Below are positions 13,805 to 22,053 of a stretch of DNA of 64,000 nt, piece by piece. The notes under the pieces were generated by a model that made no database searches, was not told where the DNA came from, and saw nothing but the letters and a program-made list of their open reading frames with translations. Source of the stretch: Natrialba sp. SSL1. GTDB lineage: Archaea > Halobacteriota > Halobacteria > Halobacteriales > Natrialbaceae. Numbering within the stretch: position 1 is the first letter of the stretch; each line of letters begins with the position of its first letter. The position numbers were made by a program, and so were the translations under genes. The stretch covers positions 1 through 64,000 of the forward strand of contig NZ_MASN01000043.1 of assembly GCF_001861355.1 (NCBI RefSeq). Direction: 5' to 3'.

Positions 13805-14322
13805 CGTCGATCACCGACTCTCGTCGACGGATCGACACCCGCCGGATCGATGACGTGCGACCACGCGAGTTTCGCGACCTCGGATTCCGAGCGTGAGCCG
13901 CCGACCTCGTACCACCGGCCGACCAGTAGCTCGTCGACGATCGTCGCGGGCACGATCGCGCGGGCGACCTGGGGAAGCCCCGGCCGTGGAATGTAGACGA
14001 CGAGCAGGTACATCCCAGCGGCCTCGAGTAGTTGCTCGTGCGCGTCGCGTTTGACGTAGAACCGCCCGCGAGTCGTGCGGTCACCGTTGCTCGTCTCTAT
14101 TTGGCAGCCTTTGATCTCGACCGGCGTCTCCGGTTCGACCAACACCACGCCGTAGAACGGCAGCGAATGGGCCGGCTCGAGGAGCGTCGTCGTTCGTGCA
14201 TCGTGCCAGGTTGCGGCCCGATCACCGACGTACTCCAGGGAGTCGATCGTCTGCACCAGCTCAGCCTCGAGCGCGTCGCCGCTGGCCTTCGAACTCTCGA
14301 GGGCCGATGCTCGGGAACTCAC
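13801..14322 (-). CDS. nuclease-fold protein (PD-(D/E)XK-like)
   Basis: 173 residues from a GTG at 14322 overlapping the upstream stop. The core PFYGVVLVEPETPVEIKGC gives an E-x-K motif (E69, K71), followed by a Gln-bearing helix HEQLLEAAGMYLLVVY, the same strand-ExK-helix-strand order as the protein at 10025. The usual aspartate one strand before E-x-K is not evident (a Gly aligns), so activity is doubtful. It could be a DNA-binding relative of resolvases or a nuclease with a moved acidic residue. Overlaps on both sides tie it to the replication operon. Confidence 0.5.
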   Translation of the reverse strand: MSSRASALESSKASGDALEAELVQTIDSLEYVGDRAATWHDARTTTLLEPAHSLPFYGVVLVEPETPVEIKGCQIETSNGDRTTRGRFYVKRDAHEQLLEAAGMYLLVVYIPRPGLPQVARAIVPATIVDELLVGRWYEVGGSRSESEVAKLAWSHVIDPAGVDPSTRVGDRR

Positions 14323-14438
14323 AGCGGACCCTCCCGCGCGTCGCGAACGTCGCGCGTGCAATCCGAACAAAGTTGGCGAAGCCCAGTGATCCGGTCACCG
14401 CATCGTTCGCACTCGTCTGATTCGACGAGACGGCTCAT
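14319..14438 (-). CDS. 39-residue zinc-knuckle protein
   Basis: MSRLVESDECERCGDRITGL and onward, with a second pair CSDC. Four cysteines in 39 residues make a minimal zinc knuckle. The start overlaps the upstream TGA (ATGA), and the stop overlaps the downstream GTG. Real expression is supported by the unbroken overlap chain, not by homology. Confidence 0.55.
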   Translation of the reverse strand: MSRLVESDECERCGDRITGLRQLCSDCTRDVRDAREGPL

Positions 14439-14740
14439 CGCGAACCACCGTCGTCCTCCGTTACTTCAGCAACGTGCTGTCGATCCTCCCAATGGCTTAG
14501 TTTGCGACCACGGGCGATGCGTTCGTTCGTGTAGGATTCGTACAGACCGCACTCGTCACACGAGACTACGTATGTCCGTTCAGTACCGCTCGAACAGCGC
14601 CCGCCGTCGGTCCGAATCTCTCGGTTCTCGACTGCCCGACGAACCTCCTCGTCTGTCGCTTGATGGGCTGGATGGGCTATGGGCGTCCGACTCTCGACAT
14701 CGTAGAGCCGACTCGCAGGCACGAACGTCGGCTTACGCAT
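14435..14740 (-). CDS. small protein with C-x-x-C motif
   Basis: 101 residues from MRKPTFVPASRLYDVESRTP. One C-x-x-C (SCDECGLYESYTN) plus an earlier lone Cys in a basic context (DGGRCSSGTERTYVV). Residues 45-80 form a small beta domain like treble-clef or zinc-ribbon fragments. It overlaps the upstream gene by eight bases and the next by four. Function unknown. Confidence 0.55.
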   Translation of the reverse strand: MRKPTFVPASRLYDVESRTPIAHPAHQATDEEVRRAVENREIRTDGGRCSSGTERTYVVSCDECGLYESYTNERIARGRKLSHWEDRQHVAEVTEDDGGSR

Positions 14741-14972
14741 CGGTCTCACCTCCGTGCCGGCCGGCGGACGTTTCCGGATCTGGCACCGGCACGTCGACAC
14801 CAGCGGCAGAGCCGCGGCTCAGTCGAGCGTACGAATCACACTCTCCGCAGCGGTGGGCGCGGTCCCGATCGTCACCGAAGACGCGGCGGAACCGATCGGT
14901 GACATGGGCTCCGCAGTGTTCGCAGGTCGAATGGTCGACCGACGGCCACGGTGCGACCGTCACGCCGACCAC
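14733..14972 (-). CDS. zinc-finger protein, DUF7563-like
   Basis: About 79 residues from a GTG at 14972; another GTG at 14963 is possible. The core CEHCGAHVTDRFRRVFGDDR, then HRCGECDSYARL, matches a widespread haloarchaeal single-ribbon protein that I recall as DUF7563. It is the first gene of the early leftward operon, 40 bp inside the conserved 152-bp element end, so the operon promoter probably lies in 14980-15090 (AAATTATGC on this strand near 15075). Confidence 0.6.
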   Translation of the reverse strand: MVGVTVAPWPSVDHSTCEHCGAHVTDRFRRVFGDDRDRAHRCGECDSYARLSRGSAAGVDVPVPDPETSAGRHGGETDA

Positions 14973-15013
14973 CCCCGGTTTCCTTCGCTAAAATCGCGTG
15001 ACTGCGTACGGGC

Positions 15014-15165
15014 GAATCCCGCGCTGGCAATCACTCCGTTCTGAGGGGTGGTTTCTACGAAGAAACCGCTACTGCATAATTTCCCGTCAGTCGCTATACC
15101 GGCGACTATCGGAACAATTCGAGACGTTACAGAATCGCAATGGACTCGTCGGGATTTGAACCCGA
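15014..15165. repeat. 152-bp repeat, right copy (provirus right end plus tRNA 3' end)
   Basis: Ungapped partner of 1819-1970. This copy carries the promoter-proximal end of the early operon, the conserved GACTATCGG to CAGAATCGCA block and 25 bases of tRNA-Ala. A short dyad GGTTTC-TACGAA-GAAACC present here is broken in the left copy. Confidence 0.85.
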
Positions 15166-15212
15166 GGCCTCTTCCTTGCGAAGGAAGCGATCTACCACTG
15201 ATCTACGAGCCC
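15141..15212 (-). tRNA. tRNA-Ala (anticodon CGC), provirus integration site
   Basis: 72 bases, acceptor GGGCTCG pairing with CGAGTCC and discriminator A. It has the G3:U70 wobble pair that identifies alanine tRNAs, anticodon stem CTTCC/GGAAG with loop TTCGCAA (anticodon CGC), and T-loop GTTCAAATC. The 3' end is supplied by the provirus end, so integration left the gene intact. No CCA is encoded. Confidence 0.95.
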
Positions 15213-15349
15213 TCGCACGTTTCTAACTCGGGTTTGTATTTGTAGCTTGTGTTTTGAGAGGGGAGCGTTCCAGTCAGTCACTGCCTCACTGTCCGGATCC
15301 ACCGACAACCGACAGCCGACAGCCGACAGCTGTCCCCATCCAGCTTCGA

Positions 15350-16087
15350 TCAACCCACAGACCGGCGTCTACTCGAGTCCCTCTGGACTTGCAACAGCCG
15401 CGTGCGTCCGGCGAGGAGGCCGAGCAGGAAGCCGGTGAAGTGTGCGATCAGGGCGACGCCGGGTGCGGCGGTCGTGAGGGTGACGACAATTGCGAGGCCG
15501 ACGAAGACGATAAGTGTCAGCCACTGTGGCACGTCGATGATCGACGCGAAGCCGGCGGAGAGTCGATTGCCGGTGATGAGATAGCCAAGGAGCGCGAAGA
15601 TCGCGCCACTCGCGCCGAGGACACCGACAGGGTCACCGCTGACGATGGGTGCAGCAGCCGCGAAGTCGCTGAGAAGGACCTGTGAGATGCCGGCGATCGA
15701 ACCAGTGACGAGGACGAACGTGTGAAAGCGTGCACGTGACGTTGCGCGGGCGACTGGCCATCCGAAGACGACCAGTGCGAGGCTGTTCGAGAGAAGGTGC
15801 CAGAGGCCGCCGTGGGCGTAGACACTGGTCACGATCGTCCAGGGGTTTTCGACGAGCGGGAGGGTGAGCACGAACAGCCCGGTCATCAGGCCGACGAGAT
15901 CCGTGATGGCCTGAATGAGAAAGACCAGGCCGAAAATGGCGAGCAGTTCGAAGATGGGATTCGACTGACCGTCATTGGCGGCGGACCCGGAGGCGCTTGC
16001 GCTTTCGCTTGCACCGGTATCGGGTGAGCGAGAGGCCGATCCTGAACGCGAGCGTGCGCCAGGACGTAGCCGCGATCGGTTCGCCAT
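15350..16087 (-). CDS. rhomboid-family intramembrane serine protease
   Basis: 245 residues from ATG 16087. After a Ser/Ala-rich cytoplasmic N-terminus come six or so membrane helices. The catalytic serine lies in GASGAIFALLGY (G-x-S-G) and the catalytic histidine in a later helix (LIAHFTGFLLGLLAG). The helix-1 region HGGLWHLLSNSLAL is the usual rhomboid W-H-L-x-x-N motif. It cuts membrane proteins inside or near their spans; in Haloferax a rhomboid affects S-layer glycosylation and motility. It is the first chromosomal gene beyond the tRNA. A more upstream ATG (16123) would add 12 residues. Confidence 0.9.
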   Translation of the reverse strand: MANRSRLRPGARSRSGSASRSPDTGASESASASGSAANDGQSNPIFELLAIFGLVFLIQAITDLVGLMTGLFVLTLPLVENPWTIVTSVYAHGGLWHLLSNSLALVVFGWPVARATSRARFHTFVLVTGSIAGISQVLLSDFAAAAPIVSGDPVGVLGASGAIFALLGYLITGNRLSAGFASIIDVPQWLTLIVFVGLAIVVTLTTAAPGVALIAHFTGFLLGLLAGRTRLLQVQRDSSRRRSVG

Positions 16088-16359
16088 ACAGTGTCTTCGG
16101 GAGGACGCGATAAAAGTCTGCACGCCTGGTCAGGCCGTCCTGTGAGTGACTGTGTCTGGTTCGGTTTCGGTCGCTTGGCTCTGGCGGAGAGTGGGTATTG
16201 TGTGATGACCCGAGACGAGTACAGCAGCTACGCAAGAATAAATCAGTAACCGAACACAGGTGAGTGAAAACGCAGCGCGACGACAATGGGGATATCCCAT
16301 TTCGTCACAGTCGGTCGGTGATCGACTCGCAGACGAGCAGGCGTCAGTGAGACGCTGGC

Positions 16360-16668
16360 TTAGTCTTCGAGGACGATCTCGATCGAAACGTCGTTTGGCA
16401 CCTGGATGCGCATGAGCTGTCGGAGTGCGCGTTCGTCGGCGTCCAGATCGATCAGGCGCTTGTGGACGCGCATCTCCCAGTGCTCCCACGTCGCGGTGCC
16501 CTCGCCGTCAGGCGACTTCCGGGTCGGCACCTCGAGGGTCTTGGTCGGCAGCGGAATCGGACCGCTGAGGTTGACGCCGGTGTTGTTCGCAATCTCGCGG
16601 ACGTCGTCACAGATGTCGTCTAAGTCGTCTGGACTCGTGCCCGCGAGTCGAACGCGTGCCTGCTGCAT
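16360..16668 (-). CDS. rps10: 30S ribosomal protein S10
   Basis: 102 residues, starting [20 protein letters not shown], with the conserved [20 protein letters not shown] loop and the C-terminal [13 protein letters not shown]. It binds 16S rRNA in the head of the small subunit. It starts directly after the EF-1alpha stop and is co-transcribed with it, the normal archaeal tuf-rps10 pair. The 270 bases downstream (16088-16359) hold nothing I can support. Confidence 0.97.
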   Translation of the reverse strand: MQQARVRLAGTSPDDLDDICDDVREIANNTGVNLSGPIPLPTKTLEVPTRKSPDGEGTATWEHWEMRVHKRLIDLDADERALRQLMRIQVPNDVSIEIVLED

Positions 16669-17931
16669 TTATTTCTCGTTGACGTCGAGGACCTTGCCGG
16701 CCGCGATGGTCTGACCCATGTCACGGATGGCGAAGCTCCCGAGTTCTGGGATCTCGCTGGACGGCTCGATGCTGAGGGGCTTCTGTGGGCGGATGGTGAC
16801 CACAGCAGCGTCACCCGACTGGATGAAGTCTGGGTTCTCCTCGGCGACCTCGCCGCTGGATGGGTCCATCTTCTTGTCGATGGACTCGATCGTACAGGCG
16901 ACCTGCGAGGTGTGTGCGTGGAAGACCGGCGTGTAGCCAGCCGTGATCACGGACGGGTGCTGCATGACGACGACCTGAGCCTGGAACGTCTCGGCGACGC
17001 TTGGTGGCTCGTCGGCCGGGCCACAGACGTCACCGCGGCGAATGTCGTCCTTGCCGATGCCGCGGACGTTGAATCCGACGTTGTCACCGGGTTCTGCCTT
17101 TGGCACCTCTTCGTGGTGCATCTCGATCGTCTTGACCTCGCCGCCAACGTCGCTTGGCTGGAAGGAGACGTCGTCGCCGATGTTCATGACACCGGTCTCG
17201 ATACGTCCGACTGGGACGGTACCAATACCCGAGATGGTGTAGACGTCCTGAATTGGGAGTCGGAGCGGTGCGTCCGTTGGTGGCTGTGGCTCTGGCAGGT
17301 CGTTGAGTGCCTCGAGGAGGGTCTCCTCGCTGTACCACGGCGTGTTGTCGGAGGCGTCTGCGATGTTGTCGCCTTCGAACGCCGAGATTGGGATGAACGA
17401 GGCGTCGTCCGTGTTGAACTGGACCTGCTTGAGGAGCTGCGTGACTTCCTCGACGACATCATCGTAGGTCGACTCTTTGTAGTCGACGACGTCCATCTTG
17501 TTGACGCCGATGATGAGCTCGTCGATACCGAGGGTGCGAGCCAGGAAGACGTGCTCCTGGGTCTGGGGCGCGACACCGTCGTCAGCAGCGACGACGAGGA
17601 CGGCGTTGTCCGCCTGGGATGCGCCCGTGATCATGTTCTTAACGAAGTCGCGGTGGCCAGGACAGTCGACGATGGTGAAGTCGTACTCGTCGGTTGTGAA
17701 CTCCTGGTGGGCGATGTCGATGGTGACACCACGCTCTCGCTCCTCGGCGAGGTTGTCCATGACGTAGGCGAACTCGAAGCCGCCCTTGCCCTTCTCTTCT
17801 GCTTCTTCGCGGTGCTGTTCGATGACGTGCTCGGGAACGCTCCCCGTCTCGTAGAGGAGTCGGCCCACGAGCGTACTTTTCCCGTGGTCAACGTGACCGA
17901 TTACGGCCAGGTTCTGGTGTCGTTCGCTCAT
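16669..17931 (-). CDS. tuf: translation elongation factor EF-1alpha
   Basis: 420 residues. G1 GHVDHGKST (12-20), G3 DCPGHRDF, G4 NKMD and the two C-terminal beta-barrel domains are intact. It is a GTPase that delivers aminoacyl-tRNA to the ribosome. A TATA box (17958-17970 on this strand) lies about 30 bases upstream, predicting a very short leader for this highly expressed gene. It forms an operon with S10. Confidence 0.98.
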   Translation of the reverse strand: MSERHQNLAVIGHVDHGKSTLVGRLLYETGSVPEHVIEQHREEAEEKGKGGFEFAYVMDNLAEERERGVTIDIAHQEFTTDEYDFTIVDCPGHRDFVKNMITGASQADNAVLVVAADDGVAPQTQEHVFLARTLGIDELIIGVNKMDVVDYKESTYDDVVEEVTQLLKQVQFNTDDASFIPISAFEGDNIADASDNTPWYSEETLLEALNDLPEPQPPTDAPLRLPIQDVYTISGIGTVPVGRIETGVMNIGDDVSFQPSDVGGEVKTIEMHHEEVPKAEPGDNVGFNVRGIGKDDIRRGDVCGPADEPPSVAETFQAQVVVMQHPSVITAGYTPVFHAHTSQVACTIESIDKKMDPSSGEVAEENPDFIQSGDAAVVTIRPQKPLSIEPSSEIPELGSFAIRDMGQTIAAGKVLDVNEK

Positions 17932-17957
17932 TGTTGTAGCTCACGCGCAGAGGCGCT

Positions 17958-17970
17958 TATATCGGTCTCT
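17958..17970 (-). promoter_or_regulatory. TATA box of EF-1alpha operon
   Basis: CCGATATAAGCGC on the minus strand, centred about 33 bases before the ATG at 17931. Spacing predicts a leader of fewer than ten bases. Confidence 0.55.
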
Positions 17971-18152
17971 TTGTCTCGTTGCGGTTAAAACCATTTCGAA
18001 AGTCTATTCTGTCGAACCCGGCGCCTGCTTGCGGTTTGTGTCTCATACACACGGTTTAGTCATCTGTCGGCCATCACTCGCAAGCCGCTCGGAAGTCGAC
18101 TGGAAGTCACTCGGACCACGACACAAATGCGTCTTGCAGACCACGCGGATCG

Positions 18153-19112
18153 CTACAGCGGCGGGAGTCGACCGACGTCAGAAAGCACCGCCGTCGCCGT
18201 CTCCGGGCCGCCAGCACCGCGCCCACTCGAGTGCAACGAGCCAGCGTTCCGAGTCTTGATCTGGACGATGTTTCGCGTGCCGGTGACGGCGAGCGCGCCG
18301 TTCTCGGGGACGAGGCGCGGGCCGACGCGGACGCCGTCGCGGGTGGCCTCGCCGATGAGCCGAATGGTTCGGCCATCTTCGGCGGCGAGATCGAGTGCGC
18401 TGCCGGGGATGTTCTGGATGCCCTCGACGGTCGCGTCGTCGAGCGAGAAGCCGCCGTCGGCGAGTACGTTCGCGAGGATGACGAACTTCAGGGCGGCGTC
18501 GGTGCCGTCGACGTCGAACGTCGGGTCGGCCTCTGCCACGCCGAGGTCCTGTGCCTCCGCGAGGACGTGTTCGTAGTCGAGTCCTTCGGCGGCCATCCGG
18601 GTAAGGATGAAGTTCGCGGTACCGTTGAGAACGCCGCGGACGGCAGTGACGGCGTGTGGCGTCGAATCTTCGATGGTCGAAAGGACGGGAATCGCGCCGC
18701 CGACGGTCGCCTCGAATCGAATCGAACCTGCGCTGTCGGCCTCGAGTTCCCGAAGCTCTCCGTAGCGCTCGGCGACGGGGCCCTTGTTCGCGAGAACGAC
18801 GTGGTGGTCGGTCTCTAGTGCTCGTTTCGCGTGCGTGAAGCCGGGGTCGGCGTCGCCGAGCGTCGTCGGCGTCGCCTCGACGAGCACGTCGTAGTCGGTT
18901 TCGAAGACGGCTGCCGGATCGTCAGCACCGATCTCGTCGTCGCCGAGTTTGCGGTCGAGGGCGGCTGCCACGTCGATTCCGTCGGGGTCGACAGTCGCCG
19001 TCGTCGAATCCGCAAGGGCGACGACTTCGTGACCATACTCACTTGCAAGGTCTGCAACGGAGCGGCCGACGTCTCCCGCGCCGAGGATCGCGAGTCGCTG
19101 GCTGGCCGCCAT
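18153..19112 (-). CDS. hom: homoserine dehydrogenase
   Basis: 319 residues. N-terminal Rossmann fold with GAGDVGRSVADLA (about 9-21), then the catalytic domain with GGAIPVLSTIED, NGTANFILTRM and EADPTFDVDGTDAALK, the homoserine dehydrogenase signature, with the usual catalytic lysines. It reduces aspartate semialdehyde to homoserine for threonine and methionine synthesis. There is no C-terminal ACT domain; instead the upstream gene encodes a separate ACT protein whose stop overlaps this start by one base (TGATG), which suggests feedback control in trans. Confidence 0.95.
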   Translation of the reverse strand: MAASQRLAILGAGDVGRSVADLASEYGHEVVALADSTTATVDPDGIDVAAALDRKLGDDEIGADDPAAVFETDYDVLVEATPTTLGDADPGFTHAKRALETDHHVVLANKGPVAERYGELRELEADSAGSIRFEATVGGAIPVLSTIEDSTPHAVTAVRGVLNGTANFILTRMAAEGLDYEHVLAEAQDLGVAEADPTFDVDGTDAALKFVILANVLADGGFSLDDATVEGIQNIPGSALDLAAEDGRTIRLIGEATRDGVRVGPRLVPENGALAVTGTRNIVQIKTRNAGSLHSSGRGAGGPETATAVLSDVGRLPPL

Positions 19113-19786
19113 CAGGCCTCACCTCCGAGCAATGGCTCGACGATAGTGAGGTCCTTGTCGGCCCCGATAGATCGAATGGACTCGAGTGCGGCGTCGGTTC
19201 GCCCGGAGTCGACGGCGAGTCGGAGGCGGGCGCTCGAGGTGGCGTCGGTGCCGTCGGGAGCGGCGAGCGAGAGGTCGATGACGGCAGCCTCGGCCTCGGA
19301 TTCGATTCGGGAGAGCGTTTCCGAGAGGTCGTTTTCGACGAGGTGGCCGACAAAGACGATGGAGATCTCTTCGCCGTAGCGCTCGGCGCCGGCCTGGATG
19401 ACGTTGACGCCGGCGTCGCGCAGGCCCTCGACGATGTCGTCGAAGCGTTCCGGTGGGCACTCGAGATCGACCTCGACGGGGATGTGCCCGCGTGGTGTGA
19501 TGTTGCCGCGTTCGTGGTGAATACTCAGGAGGTTGCCGCCGTTGTCCGAGATGGGGGAGAGCGCACGGAGCAACTCGCCGGGTTCGTCGACGAGTTCGAG
19601 GCGGACGGTGTAGGGGCGAACGCCGCCGTCGGTTTCTGTTTCCGTTCCGGTTTCTGCTTCTGTTTCCGATCCGACATCGGCGCCAGCGTCGGCGTCGGCG
19701 TCCGCTGTCTCGGCTGTCGCGTCGGACCCAGACTCGGCTGCAGCGTCACGGTCGTCGTTCGGACCGACAACTGGTTCGTTACCCAT
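19112..19786 (-). CDS. ACT-domain amino-acid-binding protein
   Basis: 224 residues from ATG 19786, chosen because GGAGGTGA precedes it at Shine-Dalgarno distance. An alanine/aspartate/threonine-rich linker of about 55 residues (DADADAGADVGSETEAE) comes first. Two ACT repeats follow, the first at PYTVRLELVDEPGELLRALS and the second at EEISIVFVGHLVENDLSETL. ACT domains bind amino acids to control enzymes. Overlap with hom implies it senses threonine or methionine and regulates homoserine dehydrogenase. Confidence 0.85.
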   Translation of the reverse strand: MGNEPVVGPNDDRDAAAESGSDATAETADADADAGADVGSETEAETGTETETDGGVRPYTVRLELVDEPGELLRALSPISDNGGNLLSIHHERGNITPRGHIPVEVDLECPPERFDDIVEGLRDAGVNVIQAGAERYGEEISIVFVGHLVENDLSETLSRIESEAEAAVIDLSLAAPDGTDATSSARLRLAVDSGRTDAALESIRSIGADKDLTIVEPLLGGEA

Positions 19787-19941
19787 CACCGTCACCTCCC
19801 GCGGTCGGGCATCCACACGTCGTCATGGTGACTAACTCCGTAACTCGAGCGTAAAAGGATATAGGAATTCTCAAAACTGACCGACCCTGTCAACGTGAGA
19901 CACGCCGCTGTGGCCGGCGAACGAGTTCGACAAGTCCGGCC

Positions 19942-20325
19942 TCAGAGGTGGTCTTTTCCGGGGTTCGACGAGCCCCAGTCGCCGCGGCCGCCTTCCGTCC
20001 GATCGATGCCCATGATGGACTCGGCCTGGTCCGGGCCGCCGAGACTCTCGCGTGCGTCGGGGACTCGGACCGTCACCTCGTCGATGTCGGGCCACTGGAT
20101 CAGCTCTGCTTTGATGTTGCCCGTCGTCACGTCGCTGACCGAACAGCCCTGACAGCCGCCGCCGAGTTCGATGATGACCTCGCCAGATTCGGGGTCGGCC
20201 TCGCGAACGGCGCTCGTCCCGCCGTGCATCTGGATAATCGGCATCTCGCGGGTGAGCCAGGCCTCGACGCGCTCGCGGAGCGACGCTTCGGTCTCAGTGT
20301 CAGTGTCGGCGTCGGCGTTACTCAT
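19942..20325 (-). CDS. NifU C-terminal-domain iron-sulfur protein
   Basis: 127 residues. An acidic Thr-rich leader, then the Nfu domain: REMPIIQMHGGTSAV, VIIELGGGCQGCSVSD (C-x-x-C that holds a 4Fe-4S cluster between two subunits), and the conserved IKAELIQWPDIDEV. It serves as scaffold or carrier in Fe-S cluster delivery. A C-terminal extension of about 40 residues is typical of haloarchaea. It is in the same direction as hom but separated by 155 bases, so it probably has its own promoter. Confidence 0.9.
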   Translation of the reverse strand: MSNADADTDTETEASLRERVEAWLTREMPIIQMHGGTSAVREADPESGEVIIELGGGCQGCSVSDVTTGNIKAELIQWPDIDEVTVRVPDARESLGGPDQAESIMGIDRTEGGRGDWGSSNPGKDHL

Positions 20326-20448
20326 TACCCGCCCTACGAACTCGAACGGTGAATAGGTTTGGACCGCAAAACCGAACGATCAGGAACGATCACGAGGGTT
20401 TTGCGGACATCCACGGAAGAGCCCGCCGACTTCGACGCGAAACCTGGC

Positions 20449-22002
20449 TCACTGCTGTGACGACTCTGTTTCGGCATCAGACCGGCGGCGCAGCACTTCG
20501 AGTCCGAGCGCGCCGCCGGCAACGCCGGCCGCTCCGGCGACGGCGGGGGCCGTGAACCCTGGAATGGAATCCGCCGCGTCACTTCCGACGGTGCCATCCT
20601 CATCATCGTCGTCGCCATCGTCGCCACCCGACCCAGCGCCGTCCGTCTGCGCCGGAAACACCAGCAGTGCACCCTCGGTGTCAGCGCTTGGAATCGCCTC
20701 CGTGCTGCTCGCGATGAACGTCTCACCGGACTCGAGTACCCGCGCCGTCCAGAAGCCGAGGTCGTCGGCGTCGCGCCAGCCGGCGAGTTCGGTCGGAGAG
20801 GCCGGATCGGAAACGTCGTGGACCGTTACGCCGCCGCGGTACCACGAGGCGTAGAGGCGATCGTTTCGCAGTTCGAAGTTGTGGGCGGTCGTCCACATGC
20901 CGTCGCTGTACCCCTCGTTCTCGGCCGATGGGGCCTCGATCGTCGCCTGGTAAGTCGGCTCGCTTGGCTCGCTCACGTCGTAGAGGTCGATCCCGCCCGG
21001 CCCGTCGGGGTCGTCGCCGCCGGTCGCCCAGGCCTCGCGGCCGACCCCGAGCAGGGTGCCAGTGTCGTCGACGGCCGAGTAGTGGTCGTTGCCCGGCAAC
21101 CCCTGCTGGGCGTCCGACACACCAGCGACCGGAATGTTCTGCTGTTCTTCGAGCTCCGTCTCGGCGACGTGGGAGATGTACTCCGGGTTGGCGGGATCGC
21201 TCACGTCTATCAGGTAGGTTCCTGCGTTCCAGTAGGCGAGGTACGCGATTTCGTCGTGCACGTAGACATCGTGGAGGTATCGCAGGAGCCAGTGGACCTC
21301 CTCCCAGCCGGGCTCGAACTCGAGTAGCGACCAGCGGCCGACCGCTTCGACGGTGTCGTCGCTGATGTCGAAGACGACGAGCGGGTTTTCGGCGGGCTCC
21401 TCGCTGTTGGCGACGACGTACAGCAGGTTGTCCTCGAGGAAGCAGTTGTGAATGTGGTAGTCGGTTTCGTACGGCTCAGTAACGGCGACAGGCTCTGCTG
21501 GGTCGCTAACGTCGTAGCAGATGAAGCCGTGGAAGACCGGAGCAGTCGTCGGGTTCGCTGGTCCAGGGACGACCAGTCGGTCGCCACTCACTTTGATGTC
21601 GAGGATATCGGTCAGTGTCTCGTCATCGACCGACAGACTGTCTTCACGCGCGAGTACCTCCGGATCGGTCGGGTCGGAGACGTCGACGGTTGCAAAGCCC
21701 GTCGTCGTTGCGAGATAAGCGGTCTCCCCGTCGTCGCCGACGACCGCTTCGGCCGCGCCGCCGACCGACGTGCGACCGAGTGGCTCGTAGGAATCAGGAA
21801 ACGCGTCCTGTGGCGTCGATTCGACCGGCTCCTCGAAAAACGAGTCGGGGGTGATGGTCGTGATGGTCGACTGTGAACCGGTAGCGACGCTCGCGTGCGA
21901 GGGGATGCGTTCGTCGGTTGCGGACACCGAGGACGCGGACAGGGCGACACTGAGGCCGACCCCGGCGGTCAGACCGGAGCGGAGGAAGGCTCGTCGGCGC
22001 AT
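20449..22002 (-). CDS. secreted LVIVD-repeat protein with PGF-CTERM-like anchor
   Basis: 517 residues from ATG 22002, which places the Tat signal MRRRAFLRSGLTAGVGLSVA at the N-terminus; an upstream start would bury it. The body is made of LVIVD-type beta-propeller repeats, each with a phrase like YDVSDPAEPV or IDVSDPANPEY. A low-complexity Gly/Asp linker (GSGGDDGDDDDEDG) leads to PGFTAPAVAGAAGVAGGALG and basic RRR, a PGF-CTERM-like signal for archaeosortase processing. Surface or cell-envelope protein of unknown ligand. Confidence 0.85.
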   Translation of the reverse strand: MRRRAFLRSGLTAGVGLSVALSASSVSATDERIPSHASVATGSQSTITTITPDSFFEEPVESTPQDAFPDSYEPLGRTSVGGAAEAVVGDDGETAYLATTTGFATVDVSDPTDPEVLAREDSLSVDDETLTDILDIKVSGDRLVVPGPANPTTAPVFHGFICYDVSDPAEPVAVTEPYETDYHIHNCFLEDNLLYVVANSEEPAENPLVVFDISDDTVEAVGRWSLLEFEPGWEEVHWLLRYLHDVYVHDEIAYLAYWNAGTYLIDVSDPANPEYISHVAETELEEQQNIPVAGVSDAQQGLPGNDHYSAVDDTGTLLGVGREAWATGGDDPDGPGGIDLYDVSEPSEPTYQATIEAPSAENEGYSDGMWTTAHNFELRNDRLYASWYRGGVTVHDVSDPASPTELAGWRDADDLGFWTARVLESGETFIASSTEAIPSADTEGALLVFPAQTDGAGSGGDDGDDDDEDGTVGSDAADSIPGFTAPAVAGAAGVAGGALGLEVLRRRSDAETESSQQ

Positions 22003-22053
22003 ACGTGGTATTGCGACGCTCGGGTCAAGAAAGTAATCATTCGCCAAACCGAC

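Larger units (their letters stand above)
1946..15165. mobile_element. integrated pleolipovirus-like provirus at tRNA-Ala(CGC)
   Basis: About 13.2 kb bounded by the att duplicate at 1946 and the intact tRNA-Ala at 15141-15212. Its integrase is at the left end. A rightward structural cassette (4909-9834) has the pleolipovirus order: VP3-like membrane protein, spike with C-terminal anchor, two accessory membrane proteins, NTPase. A leftward operon (11722-14972) holds the replication candidate and small zinc-ribbon genes. Pleolipoviruses are membrane vesicle viruses of haloarchaea, and some (for example SNJ2) are temperate and insert in tRNA genes. I see no HUH Rep or protein-primed polymerase, which suggests a betapleolipovirus-like relative. 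All expected modules look intact, so the element could still be inducible. Confidence 0.85.

Noticed and set aside
16912-17988. A 358-codon plus-strand frame opposite EF-1alpha
   Set aside because: Shadow of a highly conserved gene with strong codon bias; V/D/L-rich composition is typical of antisense frames.
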